Source of the DNA: Marinifilum fragile JCM 15579 | GTDB lineage: Bacteria > Bacteroidota > Bacteroidia > Bacteroidales > Marinifilaceae | Length of the DNA stretch: 64,000 nt | Direction: 5' to 3' | NCBI RefSeq assembly: GCF_001310955.1 | Contig: NZ_BAZX01000008.1 | Coordinates: forward strand, 62,001-126,000 | Shown here: positions 19,229 through 28,448 of the stretch, one piece after another | How positions within the stretch are numbered: position 1 is the first letter of the stretch | How the letters are laid out: each line of letters starts with the position of its first letter | The notes under the pieces: model-generated | What the model saw: only the letters and a program-made list of their open reading frames with translations | The model's database searches: none | Told to the model about the DNA's origin: nothing | Made by a program: the position numbers and the translations under genes

Positions 19229-20806
19229 ATGAAAAAATCATTTATAAATTTGTTGTTTTCTGCTTCGATTTTATTGATTACTTCTTGTACTTCAGATTTC
19301 GAGGAATACAACACCAATCCATATGACGCCAACGATGAGCAAATGCAATACGATGCATATAGCTTGAGGGCAGCTATGGTGGCTATGCAGGGCTATGTTA
19401 TTCCTGCTGATGTTAATTTAAATCAGTTCACAGAATGTTTGCTTGGAGGATCTTTTGGTGGATATTTGGCAGATTCGAACTCTGGATTTGTAGGTAAAAA
19501 TTATGCAACTTATAATCCGGAACAACACTGGATTCAAGTACCATTTAATGATATTATTCCTAAAATTTATGCCAATCAAGTTCAGTTAAAGAATGTTACT
19601 ACTGATCCGGTACCTTTGGCAGTGGCTGATATTATTAAAGTAGCAGCGATTCATCGTGTTACGGATATCTACGGACACATTCCTTATTCTAAAATTGGGG
19701 AAGACGGCAAGTTAGAAGCTCCTTACGATTTACAAAAGGATGTGTATAATAAAATGTTCGAAGAATTGGACCATGCGATTGAGGTTTTAACACCAAATCA
19801 AACTTCTGATTTTAGTCCTTATGCAGATAAAGTATATGGCGGTAAAGTATTGAACTGGATCAAGTTTGCCAACTCTTTAAAGTTACGTTTGGCAATGCGT
19901 ATTGTTTATGCCAATCCTACTTTAGCTCAAGCGAAAGCAGAAGAAGCAGTAAATCATGAAGTGGGAACCATGTTAAGCAATGAGGATAATGCCTACAATA
20001 CGGTTTCAAAATCGCCATTCAGAGTAGTGATGTTTGAATATAACGGAGGTGATTCACGTGTATCTGCAGATATTACTTCTTATATGAACGGATACGCTGA
20101 TCCACGAAGAGAAAAGTATTTTACCACGAGTACTTTCGAGAATACCGACAATGCTGCATTCGAAAATGGATATTATGGCTTACGATCAGGTGCCAATATT
20201 GCATCATCGGCAACAGCTCACAAGTACAGTAATATGAATATTCCTGAATCATACAATAAGTTACTTTGGATGAATGCTGCAGAATGTGCATTCCTAAAAG
20301 CTGAAGGTGCTTTACGCGGATGGAATATGGGTGGCTCTGCCAATGAATTTTACAATCAAGGAATTGAGTTGTCCTTTAATCAATGGGGTGTTTCGGGTGC
20401 AGCTACTTATGCTGAGAATGCAACCAGTATTCCTGATAATTATAAGGACCCTCTTGGAGCAAACGACAACTCAGGAGTTCCAGCTTCAATTACAATTAAA
20501 TGGAATGATGCGGACGAATTTGAGCTAAGTTTGGAACGCATTATTACTCAGAAATGGATTGCTAATTTTCCTTTGGGACACGAGGCCTGGTCTGAATTCC
20601 GTCGTACGGGATATCCACGCTTAATGGAAGTGCCATATAACCTGAGCAATGGTATTGTTGATGGAGCTGAAATGGCCCGTCGTCTTCCATACCCTCTACG
20701 CGAGTACAAGGAAAATAGCGATAATTTGAAGCAAGCCATTAGCAATTTGGGCGGGCCTGATAATATGGCAACTAAAGTATGGTGGGATTGTAAGAATAAA
20801 AACTAG
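19229..20806 (+). CDS. SusD/RagB-like surface glycan-binding lipoprotein
   Basis: About 525 residues. The lipobox LLITSC anchors the mature protein (CTSDFEEYNTNP) at the surface, where it lids the SusC channel. The EEYNTNPYDAND opening and VADIIKVAAIHRVTDIYGHIPYS are typical of the SusD-like subgroup found with GH18 N-glycan loci rather than the starch-type SusD. A TPR-like helical core and a C-terminal HEAWSEFRRTGYPRL motif are present. The ATG at 19229 is chosen over an in-frame TTG 9 bp upstream because the signal peptide starts with MKK there. Confidence 0.92.
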   Translation: MKKSFINLLFSASILLITSCTSDFEEYNTNPYDANDEQMQYDAYSLRAAMVAMQGYVIPADVNLNQFTECLLGGSFGGYLADSNSGFVGKNYATYNPEQHWIQVPFNDIIPKIYANQVQLKNVTTDPVPLAVADIIKVAAIHRVTDIYGHIPYSKIGEDGKLEAPYDLQKDVYNKMFEELDHAIEVLTPNQTSDFSPYADKVYGGKVLNWIKFANSLKLRLAMRIVYANPTLAQAKAEEAVNHEVGTMLSNEDNAYNTVSKSPFRVVMFEYNGGDSRVSADITSYMNGYADPRREKYFTTSTFENTDNAAFENGYYGLRSGANIASSATAHKYSNMNIPESYNKLLWMNAAECAFLKAEGALRGWNMGGSANEFYNQGIELSFNQWGVSGAATYAENATSIPDNYKDPLGANDNSGVPASITIKWNDADEFELSLERIITQKWIANFPLGHEAWSEFRRTGYPRLMEVPYNLSNGIVDGAEMARRLPYPLREYKENSDNLKQAISNLGGPDNMATKVWWDCKNKN

Positions 20807-20812
20807 CACAAC

Positions 20813-21877
20813 ATGAAGAATATATCAAAATATAAATTTGTACTGTATGGAATGGGTCTAATTGCTTCTTCTCTGTTTGGCTCTTGTGATGACTGGGTAG
20901 AGACTGAATCATTGGATATTAACCAAGCTGGTATCGAAGATGAAAATCCTGCACTTTATGCAGATTATCTTGAAAATTTAAGAGCATATAAGAATTCTGA
21001 TCATAAAAGCATATTCGTAAGCTTTGATAACCAGATAAAGCAGCCTTATAATCGTGCGCAGCATATCAATGTAATTCCTGACAGTACTGATATTGTTTCA
21101 TTAATTTATCCAAATAATTTGGTTGAAAGAGAAATTCAAGAAATCAATGAAACAAGAGAGAACAAAGGAACCAAGTTTGTATTTACTGTTAGTTTCGATG
21201 CTATTAAATTTAATTATATTCAGTTAAAGAGTGAGGAAGATAAAGCCAGGCAAGATGGTGAGGAAATCGTATCTCCACTACCAACTTTCATTAATTATAT
21301 GGTTGACAGTTTGCACAACTCTTTCTCTTTAGTGAAGAAATACAATTACGATGGTGTATGTTTCGCCTATGAAGGAAAAAGTATTCTTCACATGACAGAG
21401 CAGGAAAAAGCAGAATACATGAGCTATCATAATGCATTCATTGGAATTTTGAAAGATTGGAGTACCAGAAATGCTGATAAAATGGTCTTGTTTCAGGGGA
21501 AACCACAGAATCTTTTAGATAAGAGTTTTCTTACGGACTGTAAGTATATCATTATACCATGTTCTGATGCAGGAAATAGTTCAAAATTGAGTTACAACAT
21601 CTATTCTGCCGCTGTTGAAGGAGTACCAACAGACAGATTTATTGTTGCAGTTGAAACCATTTCTCTTGACCCGGCAGATATGAAAACTGGTTACTGGGCC
21701 GATGGTGTGACGCATTCGATTGAAGGAGCCTCTGTTTGGGTTGCTGCGGAACACAAAGGCTTCACAGTTGCAGGTATGGGGATTTATAATGTGAGTAATG
21801 ATTTCTTTAGTTCAGAGCGTGTATATCATTATACAAGAATGGCGATAGATAACATTAATCCATCACTTAAAAACTAA
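20813..21877 (+). CDS. GH18-like surface lipoprotein with a degenerate catalytic motif
   Basis: A 354-residue lipoprotein (lipobox SLFGSC) resembling the GH18 BT1044-like family that accompanies endo-beta-N-acetylglucosaminidases. A TIM-barrel-like domain spans about 45-350. The GH18 motif DxxDxDxE reads DGVCFAYE: the general acid Glu is kept but the Asp two residues before it, which assists catalysis, is Ala. The protein may therefore bind glycans rather than cleave them, or use an altered mechanism. It starts 6 bp after the SusD-like gene. Confidence 0.75.
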   Translation: MKNISKYKFVLYGMGLIASSLFGSCDDWVETESLDINQAGIEDENPALYADYLENLRAYKNSDHKSIFVSFDNQIKQPYNRAQHINVIPDSTDIVSLIYPNNLVEREIQEINETRENKGTKFVFTVSFDAIKFNYIQLKSEEDKARQDGEEIVSPLPTFINYMVDSLHNSFSLVKKYNYDGVCFAYEGKSILHMTEQEKAEYMSYHNAFIGILKDWSTRNADKMVLFQGKPQNLLDKSFLTDCKYIIIPCSDAGNSSKLSYNIYSAAVEGVPTDRFIVAVETISLDPADMKTGYWADGVTHSIEGASVWVAAEHKGFTVAGMGIYNVSNDFFSSERVYHYTRMAIDNINPSLKN

Positions 21878-21883
21878 ACAGAT

Positions 21884-23026
21884 ATGAAACACTATATATT
21901 ATATGCCGCTTTATTTTTCATGACCTTTACCTTTGGTTGTGACAATTCTGATGATGATTTCGACAATAAAGCATATGTTAGTAGTTCATCAAAAATAAGC
22001 GAGTTGTTGGTAAAAGCAGGAGTGAATGATGTTGAAAAAAGCATTCAGGCGGCTATTGCGAAACCTAACAATCAGGATATTCTTGTGAAATACCGAGTTG
22101 ATCAGGCATTGGTGGAAACCTATAATATGGCGTATTACGATAATGCTGTAATGCTTCCTGCTGAAAATTATTCATTCCCTGAAAACACGGTGACCATTAC
22201 CGCAGGAAATGTTCTTTCAAAAGAGTTAAAAGTGTTGTTTAACGATTTGAGTCAGCTTGATCGTGAAATTGTATATGTTTTGCCAATTACCATGGATAGC
22301 GAAGATATCGATGTGTTGAAAAGTGACAAAACAATGTACTATGTGATTAAAGGTGCTGCTCTTATTAATGTTGTTGCTGATATTGAGGAGAACTATTTAA
22401 CTGTAAATTGGACCAAACCTGATGTTTGTAATAATTTGTCACAACTGACAATGGAAGCTCTGGTTAGAGTGCGAAATTTTGATAGAATGATTAGCACTGT
22501 GATGGGAATTGAGGGGCAATTCTTAATTCGTTTAGGAGATGCCGGTTTCCCAAGTAATCAGATACAGATTGCTACGAATAGTGGAAATTTCCCTGATGGT
22601 GATTCCAACAAAGGATTACCAACCAACGAATGGGTACACATTGCATTAACCTACGATTCTTCAACCGGAGCAATGGCTGTTTATGTGAATGGCAACAAAC
22701 AGTCTGAAACCATAAAATCATTGGGAAATATAAATCTGGGACAAGGTGGCACCAGTGGATTTTGTATAGGTCGATCTTATGCTGACGATCGTTACCTGGC
22801 TGGTGAAATTTCAGAGTGTCGTATCTGGAATGTAGTGCGTACAGCCGAAGAAATTGCCTCCAATCCATATTATGTGGATCCAGCTTCTGAAGGTTTGGTT
22901 GCCTACTGGAAATTTGATGATGAATCGGCACTATCAGTCGAAGATCATACAGGGAATGGAAATAATGCAGTAGCGAATTCTACTTTAAGATGGACTCCGG
23001 TTACATTGCCTGTACCTGGCGAGTAA
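21884..23026 (+). CDS. DUF1735 and LamG-domain surface lipoprotein
   Basis: A 380-residue lipoprotein (lipobox FTFGC). An N-terminal DUF1735 beta-sandwich (about 35-165) is followed by a concanavalin-like LamG domain (about 180-375) with WVHIALTYDSSTGAMAVYVN, FCIGRSYADDRYLAGEISE and CRIWNVVRTAEEI. Such pairs usually act as surface glycan-binding proteins in N-glycan PULs. It has no recognisable catalytic residues. It lies 6 bp after the degenerate GH18 gene and before the intact GH18 gene, so one operon is likely. Confidence 0.8.
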   Translation: MKHYILYAALFFMTFTFGCDNSDDDFDNKAYVSSSSKISELLVKAGVNDVEKSIQAAIAKPNNQDILVKYRVDQALVETYNMAYYDNAVMLPAENYSFPENTVTITAGNVLSKELKVLFNDLSQLDREIVYVLPITMDSEDIDVLKSDKTMYYVIKGAALINVVADIEENYLTVNWTKPDVCNNLSQLTMEALVRVRNFDRMISTVMGIEGQFLIRLGDAGFPSNQIQIATNSGNFPDGDSNKGLPTNEWVHIALTYDSSTGAMAVYVNGNKQSETIKSLGNINLGQGGTSGFCIGRSYADDRYLAGEISECRIWNVVRTAEEIASNPYYVDPASEGLVAYWKFDDESALSVEDHTGNGNNAVANSTLRWTPVTLPVPGE

Positions 23027-23051
23027 TTGAGGTGTAATTAAAAACTGAAAA

Positions 23052-24455
23052 ATGATGAAATACAACATATCATTCAAAAGAAATTTAATGCTTGCTGCTG
23101 TGTTGACAGTAATGGGCATGTTTACCGCCTGTGATGATAGCATTGACGTGACAAGTGTTGACGAAAACCAATACACGACAAGCACCGATGCAATAGGCTA
23201 CTTAGTTGACAATACCGGAAAACGAGAAACTTCATTGGTAGAATTTCGCAATCAAGGCCAGGCAGAAATCTATTTGGCATCCTCAAAAAATACCGAAACA
23301 GATGTTGTGGCCAATTTGAAATTTGATGCAGAAGTACTAGATGCTTACAATGACGAAAATAACTCAGACTATGAGTTGTTTCCAGTTGATTTGGTAAGCT
23401 TTGAAAGTGATTTTCAATTGAGCAAGGGAAGTAACAAGTCTGGAAAAACATTGGTTCAATTTACAACATCAGATGCCTTAAGTGCTGAGAAGACCTATGT
23501 AATTCCAGTTCGTGCGGTGGTAAAATCAGGGAATATTAAATTATCAGAAAAAGAATCGGTTTATCTGATTTTTGTAAAGGATTTAAGCACAATTCCTATC
23601 GCTGATAAAGCCAATGGTATCAAAATCATCAGTTGTATGGAAGTGAATGATACCAACCCATTAAACAACCTGTGTTTTACGCTTAAAGAGAGTGGCAAAC
23701 CTTTAATTGATATCGTCATTCTTTTCTCGGCGAACATTAATTACAATAACGAAACGGGTAAGGTATATGTATACAACAATCCAAATGTTCAGCACATTTT
23801 AGACAACAGAGAGAAGTATTTAAAACCATTGCAGGACAGAGGGATGAAGATCGTACTGGGTATTTTAGGAAATCATGACCGTGCCGGAGTTTCCAATTTA
23901 GCAGATGAAACGGCTAAAGTATTTGCTCAGGAGTTAAAGGTGGTATGTGACTCTTACCATTTGGATGGAATCTTTGTTGATGACGAGTATTCGGCATATC
24001 AAAATCCGGTTCCTCCAGGGTTTGTTGCTCCTTCTTCGGCTGCAGCATCACGTTTATGCTACGAAGCCAAACAAGCTATGCCTGATAGATTAGTATGCGC
24101 TTATGCTTATGGTTCAACAAGTTCTTTGCCTGAGATTGACGGACACCAATCAGGTGAGTTCGTTGATTACGGTATTCATGATTATGGCAGAAGTTCAGAT
24201 TTAAGTTCTAATTATCCGGGAATGCCGAAATCGAGAATGGCTCTATATTCACAGGAGTTTAGCCGTGGTTACTGGGCCTCAGATTCTGATTTGGAGAGCA
24301 TGAGAAACGATGGTTATGGTTCACACATGATTTTTGCAATGGATCCTTATCGAAATAATTTCGATCGTCAGAAACAAGCAATGGAAAGTATCGCCAGTAA
24401 GTTGTTCGATGATGAATTGGTTTACGATGAGAAGCCATATAAAAAAGACTGGTAG
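23052..24455 (+). CDS. GH18 endo-beta-N-acetylglucosaminidase lipoprotein (DUF1735 + GH18)
   Basis: A 467-residue surface lipoprotein (lipobox MFTAC). DUF1735 covers about 45-175 and a GH18 barrel about 190-440. The active-site motif LDGIFVDDEYSAY has Asp310 and Glu312, the pair that acts by substrate-assisted catalysis in EndoH/EndoF-type enzymes cleaving the GlcNAc-beta-1,4-GlcNAc core of N-glycans. VLGILGNHDRAGVSNL is a second conserved strand. It is the only enzyme with an intact active site in this locus. Substrate specificity (high-mannose or complex) cannot be read from sequence alone. Confidence 0.85.
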   Translation: MMKYNISFKRNLMLAAVLTVMGMFTACDDSIDVTSVDENQYTTSTDAIGYLVDNTGKRETSLVEFRNQGQAEIYLASSKNTETDVVANLKFDAEVLDAYNDENNSDYELFPVDLVSFESDFQLSKGSNKSGKTLVQFTTSDALSAEKTYVIPVRAVVKSGNIKLSEKESVYLIFVKDLSTIPIADKANGIKIISCMEVNDTNPLNNLCFTLKESGKPLIDIVILFSANINYNNETGKVYVYNNPNVQHILDNREKYLKPLQDRGMKIVLGILGNHDRAGVSNLADETAKVFAQELKVVCDSYHLDGIFVDDEYSAYQNPVPPGFVAPSSAAASRLCYEAKQAMPDRLVCAYAYGSTSSLPEIDGHQSGEFVDYGIHDYGRSSDLSSNYPGMPKSRMALYSQEFSRGYWASDSDLESMRNDGYGSHMIFAMDPYRNNFDRQKQAMESIASKLFDDELVYDEKPYKKDW

Positions 24456-24511
24456 ACTTAAATAAGGAATTTATTTGACCCTTTTTTAAGCAGATTGATA
24501 TTGTTTAAGTT

Positions 24512-24550
24512 TTCTCCCAACGAAGAACGGTTGGGGGAAGCTTTTAAAAT
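24512..24550 (+). terminator. Stem-loop terminator after the GH18 gene
   Basis: TTCTCCCAAC pairs with GTTGGGGGAA (10 bp, one G-U) over an 8-nt loop and is followed by CTTTT. It lies about 55 bp after the GH18 stop codon and before the last lipoprotein gene of the locus, so it may give partial termination. Confidence 0.6.
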
Positions 24551-24648
24551 TTAATGATGAATCTATGAAACAAGCCGAATGGCAATTTCAATATACAATG
24601 GAATGAAAGGTTTTATAGAGTGAAATTGAAAATCTTAAATTAAAACAA

Positions 24649-25608
24649 ATGAAATTACGAAATAAACTGTTGTTATTGCTAGTTATGGTGTTGCCTTTAG
24701 GCTTTGCCGCTTGCGATGACGACGACGATGATGCTGATGTGCAGCCAACAGAAGAAGTTGCGGAATTGATTCTTGAGAAATCATCAATAGATGTGGAAGT
24801 TGATGATACAGGTACAGTGAAAATTACACAGGGTGGAGGAGAATACCATGTGTTTTCTTCTAATCCTGATATTGTTGCAGTGGAGCTGGAAGGCAATGTG
24901 GTAAAATTGAGTGCTTTATCAAGAGGAAGAACATCTGTAATTATTTCTGATAAAAACAGCCAATACAAGGAATTGGGCGTAGTGGCTTTCTATGATGTAC
25001 TTGAGATTGAAACATCAGAAATTAATGTTAAAATGCCTTTGGGACATTCCAAAACCGCGAGAATTCCAATTACAAAAGGTAATGGGGGCTATGAGGTGAG
25101 TGTTGAAAGTGAAATTGTTTCGGCAACAATTGAAAATGATAGTGAAATTGTACTTGTAGCTACAAAAGAAGGAAAGGCAACAATTACATTGACCGATTCT
25201 TATGGTTTAACATTGGATATTCCGGTAACAATTAGTACAACTACAATTCCTTACGATGATAAAGAATTGGAAGCCATTAAAGCTGATGATACCAATCGTT
25301 ATGAATTTAACGGAGTTCGTATTGGACACCCAGCTTATAGTGACGTAAATACAATTGAAGACGGTGTAAATGTATATGGATTAGATTATAGAGGATTCTA
25401 CTTTTATAAGGTTTACTTTTCTGGAGATAAAGAAGTTGGAGTGAAAACGGATGGTAGATTAGATATTAATTATCACAATCCGAGAATTACACTTAATGAA
25501 CCATGTGATTTAGAAATCATCAAGAATGACGGAACCAAAATATGGGTGGTTTATTCGTATATAAAAGACGAAAAACTGAATTTTGGTCATTTCTGTCAGG
25601 ATATTTAA
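24649..25608 (+). CDS. Surface lipoprotein with two Ig-like (Big_2/BACON-like) domains
   Basis: A 319-residue lipoprotein: signal peptide with lipobox LGFAAC, then an Asp-rich linker (DDDDDDAD). Two repeated beta-sandwich domains follow (about 38-115 and 120-200), each with a VSVESEIVSATIENDSEIVL-type core. A unique C-terminal region (about 210-319) contains NRYEFNGVRIGHPAYSD and is rich in Tyr and Phe. I do not recognise the C-terminal domain. Its place at the end of the GH18 locus suggests a surface glycan-binding role, which is inference. Confidence 0.7.
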   Translation: MKLRNKLLLLLVMVLPLGFAACDDDDDDADVQPTEEVAELILEKSSIDVEVDDTGTVKITQGGGEYHVFSSNPDIVAVELEGNVVKLSALSRGRTSVIISDKNSQYKELGVVAFYDVLEIETSEINVKMPLGHSKTARIPITKGNGGYEVSVESEIVSATIENDSEIVLVATKEGKATITLTDSYGLTLDIPVTISTTTIPYDDKELEAIKADDTNRYEFNGVRIGHPAYSDVNTIEDGVNVYGLDYRGFYFYKVYFSGDKEVGVKTDGRLDINYHNPRITLNEPCDLEIIKNDGTKIWVVYSYIKDEKLNFGHFCQDI

Positions 25609-26020
25609 TCTCGATAATAATATTTACACAGATGTATAATTATTTGTGTATCCTCTAAAATGAACACAAGGGCAATTGTACTTTATCCGATTGCCTTGAT
25701 AATCTGTTTTTGCATTAAAAAATAAACAATCTGGTATTGGGTTTTATGCACCTGATATAGAATCGTATTGCCTTAATTGTAGCATGTTTAATGAGCTGAA
25801 GTGTAAGTAAATCTGTGATATGGGTTCATTTCAAAAGAAGAAATTTGATTTTCAATTGGTATGAATCTGTAAAGAAAAAGTACTAAAGTTTGTTTTAGTA
25901 AGTGGCAATATGATTGTTAAAAAGAGACTCAAGATATGACTCCGGTTCAGATTAGAATCGTGAGCAAAGAAACTAAAATTAGATAATAGCATGTCTAGAT
26001 TTAGTACAATTATACAATGA

Positions 26021-26077
26021 AAAAAGGCAGAGTGAACGAGTAGAAGTAGTATAACTACTCGTACTCTGCTCTTTTTA
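26021..26077 (+). terminator. Long imperfect hairpin terminator
   Basis: A long stem with small bulges (AAAAAGGCAGAGT...ACGAGTAG pairing with CTACTCGTACTCTGCTCTTTTT-side bases) ends in a T-run near 26072-26076. It closes the roughly 500-bp gap after the GH18 locus. A weaker hairpin (AAGGGCAAT/ATTGCCTT, about 25667-25697) lies earlier in the gap. I see no gene in 25609-26114. Confidence 0.65.
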
Positions 26078-26114
26078 ACCCATCAGCATAAATTATTAAA
26101 GCTATAATTCTAAT

Positions 26115-26549
26115 ATGAGATATATTCTACTCCTAGGGTTTATGCTATTATCAACTGTGCTATTGGCTGATAAACCCAAAAGATATAAAGAGAAGCTTAA
26201 AAATAGCATTCAATTTTCAAGTCCAATTCCATACAATAATGTACTTCAAAACGATACCCTAACTTTTGAAATATTGCTTACCGCAGATAGAAAAATGAAT
26301 TCTTATCGAATGCATTTGGAAAAGGGAGGACTTTCGAAATTAAACTGTGAGGAATATTTTAGTTCTTCTATTAATGAATTGTTTACCAGTGAAGAAATAT
26401 CTTGTTCTAAGAAACAAGAGGTTTTATACTTTAAATTAAAAGTGAATAACAATGCCATACCCGGCAATTACAAATTTCATATCTATATGACAGATACTAC
26501 TGGAAATATATTGCATGCTTGCCACCATTTCTATGTTGAAAGAAAATAG
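26115..26549 (+). CDS. Hypothetical exported protein
   Basis: A 144-residue protein I do not recognise. It has a signal peptide ending at LLADKPK (about residue 20) and no lipobox. The rest is mostly beta-strand with a TLTFEILLTADRKMNSY strand pair and a closing GNYKFHIYMTDTTGN segment, reminiscent of a single Ig-like fold. Three Cys lie in the second half. It lies alone between two terminators. Codon and base use match the neighbours. Confidence 0.55.
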   Translation: MRYILLLGFMLLSTVLLADKPKRYKEKLKNSIQFSSPIPYNNVLQNDTLTFEILLTADRKMNSYRMHLEKGGLSKLNCEEYFSSSINELFTSEEISCSKKQEVLYFKLKVNNNAIPGNYKFHIYMTDTTGNILHACHHFYVERK

Positions 26550-26722
26550 TGTGAAGAAGGAATCAGTGAATTTTACTGCTTACAGATTTTGACTGTGGCT
26601 GCTTTTTTATGCTATTGGCATCCCATAGTGCTAACTATGTATTGTTTATAGTTACGACTATAAGGAGTATATACTTAGTACTATAAGACGTATTCTCTTA
26701 TTACTATATGGTACGGATAGTA

Positions 26723-26760
26723 AAAAAGGCTACATTCATTTTTGGAATGTAGCCTTCATT
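26723..26760 (-). terminator. Terminator for the HU/DUF4469 gene
   Basis: GGCTACATTC pairs with GAATGTAGCC over a 7-nt loop. On the minus strand the stem is followed by TTTTTT. It lies 18 bp past the stop codon of the minus-strand gene. The rest of 26550-26722 is AT-rich with short repeats and no gene. Confidence 0.85.
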
Positions 26761-26777
26761 TCTAAAGGAAAAGAGGT

Positions 26778-27479
26778 TTAACTTGTAGGCACTAAATCAA
26801 CAGGAAGTATTCCTTTTCGAACTGCTTTTGTATTTTGGAGAACAGTTCTTACTTCAACCGTAAAATTCCCACTTGTCAAATTTTCGGGTACAAAAAACAA
26901 CAACTCCGAAGGTTTGTTTTTTACCACATTCTCAACTCGGGTTTCTGAACCATCGGTAGCTATAAAGAATATACCTTGTTGAGTATCTCCAGTATCGAAT
27001 TTTAATAAGGATCCACGAATTGAAGCAATTTGTCCTGCTGTGAATGATTCGTTGATTACATTGGTTTTTAAATCGACAAATTGCTGCAGAATAGGTTGTG
27101 GAGAAGTAATCTCTACTTTACGCAATTCAATGTCCGAAATGGCTTCGATTAATCTAGAACCTGCATTTAAGTTCAGGCGAACAGCGTGGCGTGCAGGATC
27201 GAAGCCATCATTTTGGTCGTTAAAAACGCCAGAAACACTTGGGGTGATTCGGAACAGTTGAGTATTTACACTATTTCCATTCTTAACAGCTTCAACTACT
27301 GCATATTCAAATTCTTCGATTACCGAAAGAGCTTCGGCTTTGGTAATAGTAGACCCTTTGCCTATCATCTGTTCAACAATAGAATCAACTGTTACCGATT
27401 CGTTGTTGGTAACTACGCCCATGTAATCATTTGGGTCGTCCGTCAAATGGTTTGGAATTAATCCATAACGTAATGTCAT
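26778..27479 (-). CDS. HU-like DNA-binding protein with C-terminal DUF4469 Ig-like domain
   Basis: About 233 residues, starting at the ATG at 27477-27479. The N-terminal half (about 1-125) resembles the HU/IHF-type domain of Bacteroidales HU-DUF4469 proteins: MTLRYGLIPNHLTDDPNDYM, then EQMIGKGSTITKAEALSVIE and a GVFNDQNDGFDPARHAV beta-arm region. The C-terminal half (about 135-233) is an Ig-like DUF4469 domain with a closing VRTVLQNTKAVRKGIL strand. Such proteins are abundant in Bacteroidota but their role is not settled; nucleoid or RNA binding is possible. An 18-codon upstream extension is open but lies in the structured leader, so I exclude it. Confidence 0.8.
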   Translation of the reverse strand: MTLRYGLIPNHLTDDPNDYMGVVTNNESVTVDSIVEQMIGKGSTITKAEALSVIEEFEYAVVEAVKNGNSVNTQLFRITPSVSGVFNDQNDGFDPARHAVRLNLNAGSRLIEAISDIELRKVEITSPQPILQQFVDLKTNVINESFTAGQIASIRGSLLKFDTGDTQQGIFFIATDGSETRVENVVKNKPSELLFFVPENLTSGNFTVEVRTVLQNTKAVRKGILPVDLVPTS

Positions 27480-27504
27480 AATAATAACATTTAAATTTAT
27501 TTTT

Positions 27505-27586
27505 GGAACGAGCCCATCGGCCTCCTCTAGCAAGTGCGACGGCCAAGTTTTACCTGTTTGATGACCAGCCGATGGGTTATCATTCC
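27505..27586 (-). promoter_or_regulatory. Structured leader RNA of the HU/DUF4469 gene
   Basis: Nine perfect GC-rich pairs (CCCATCGGC 27513-27521 with GCCGATGGG 27568-27576), extended by GGAA/TTCC at the ends, enclose about 46 nt. On the minus strand the enclosed part can form a small hairpin CAGGT-AAA-ACTTG inside GGTC/GGCC pairing. No U-run follows. The stem ends about 25 nt before the start codon, so it can affect translation of the downstream gene. I do not recognise it as a named riboswitch. Confidence 0.55.
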
Positions 27587-27874
27587 AAAATCACAACCCA
27601 AGTTAAATAAATATTATGACAATATTGTCTGTCAAATGTGTCAAGTTGATTAGAATCAGTTCTTTTAATAAAGTTTAACATTTTACATGTCTGTGTTATT
27701 CAATAAAAAGCTTTGGTTTTAGGAAGTCATATTGTAGTTTCTACATTATGGAAGCTCCATTCTACAGGTGTTTGATATTCATTAATTTTCTTTCAAAGTA
27801 ACATTTCTGTTTGCAGTATGCTAAAAAATTGAAGCCTTACAATAAGTAGTAGTCATTAATTGTGCAGGATTGCT

Positions 27875-27882
27875 TACTTTTG
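27875..27882 (+). promoter_or_regulatory. -7 promoter box for the MarR-type gene
   Basis: TACTTTTG is an exact TAnnTTTG match 33 bp before the start codon. No good TTG-type element stands at 19-21 bp upstream, so an activator or autoregulation may be involved. Confidence 0.45.
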
Positions 27883-27915
27883 TAATCAAATCAGCGTCTC
27901 TAACATTAGATTTAT

Positions 27916-28424
27916 ATGGATTACAAGAATATTATTATTAAAATCAGACGAATTGTTCGATCGATTAATCTGGAGTCAAAAAAGATTCAGAAGGATCATG
28001 GGGTAAGTATTCCGCAGATTTTATGTCTGGAGTATTTAAAGAGTTCGCCAAGTTACCAGGCTACTCAAAAATCTATCCGTGCCCATTTAAACCTAAATTC
28101 AAGTACAGTCACAGGAATTATCGGACGACTTGAGAAAAAGGGGTTTCTTGCTCGTTTGCCAAAAGCTGGAGATCGAAGAACTACGGTAATTGCCTTGACA
28201 TCCACGGGAGATCAATTGTTAAAGAATACGCCAGATTTATTGCAGCAGAGGTTAGCTGTAAAGTTGAAGAAGGTTCCTGATTCAGATTTGCAAAGAATTG
28301 AAGAGACTCTGGAAATTCTTGTAAATATGCTTGAGATTGAAGAATTGGAGCTTCTCCTGTACTGACCGCCGAGGATTTTATTAAGGAAGAACTGAATTCG
28401 GAAGAAGAGAACATAGATTTATAG
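27916..28424 (+). CDS. MarR-family transcriptional regulator (C-terminal frameshift)
   Basis: A winged-helix regulator of about 169 residues if corrected. Residues 1-140 are standard MarR: dimerisation helix, then ATQKSIRAHLNLNSSTVTGI (recognition helix) and GFLARLPKAGDRRTTVIALT (the wing with the D-R-R motif). As written the frame stops at 28365. One extra G at 28350 continues it as ELEASPVLTAEDFIKEELNS to a stop at 28424 just before the terminator. MarR proteins usually repress neighbouring genes in response to small ligands. The following porin/BCCT pair is a candidate target, which is inference. Confidence 0.85.
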
Positions 28425-28448
28425 AAGAAAATTAGGATATAAATACTG

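Noticed and set aside
22572..22931. Minus-strand frame of about 119 residues inside the LamG gene
   Set aside because: The coding pattern clearly belongs to the plus-strand LamG domain; the minus product has no family features.
26640..26720. Repeated ACTATAAG-type AT-rich stretch
   Set aside because: Short and imperfect, and such repeats are expected by chance in sequence this AT-rich.
27480..27533. 18-codon N-terminal extension of the HU/DUF4469 protein
   Set aside because: It lies in the hairpin leader and is not similar to the family; the ATG at 27477-27479 begins the conserved sequence.
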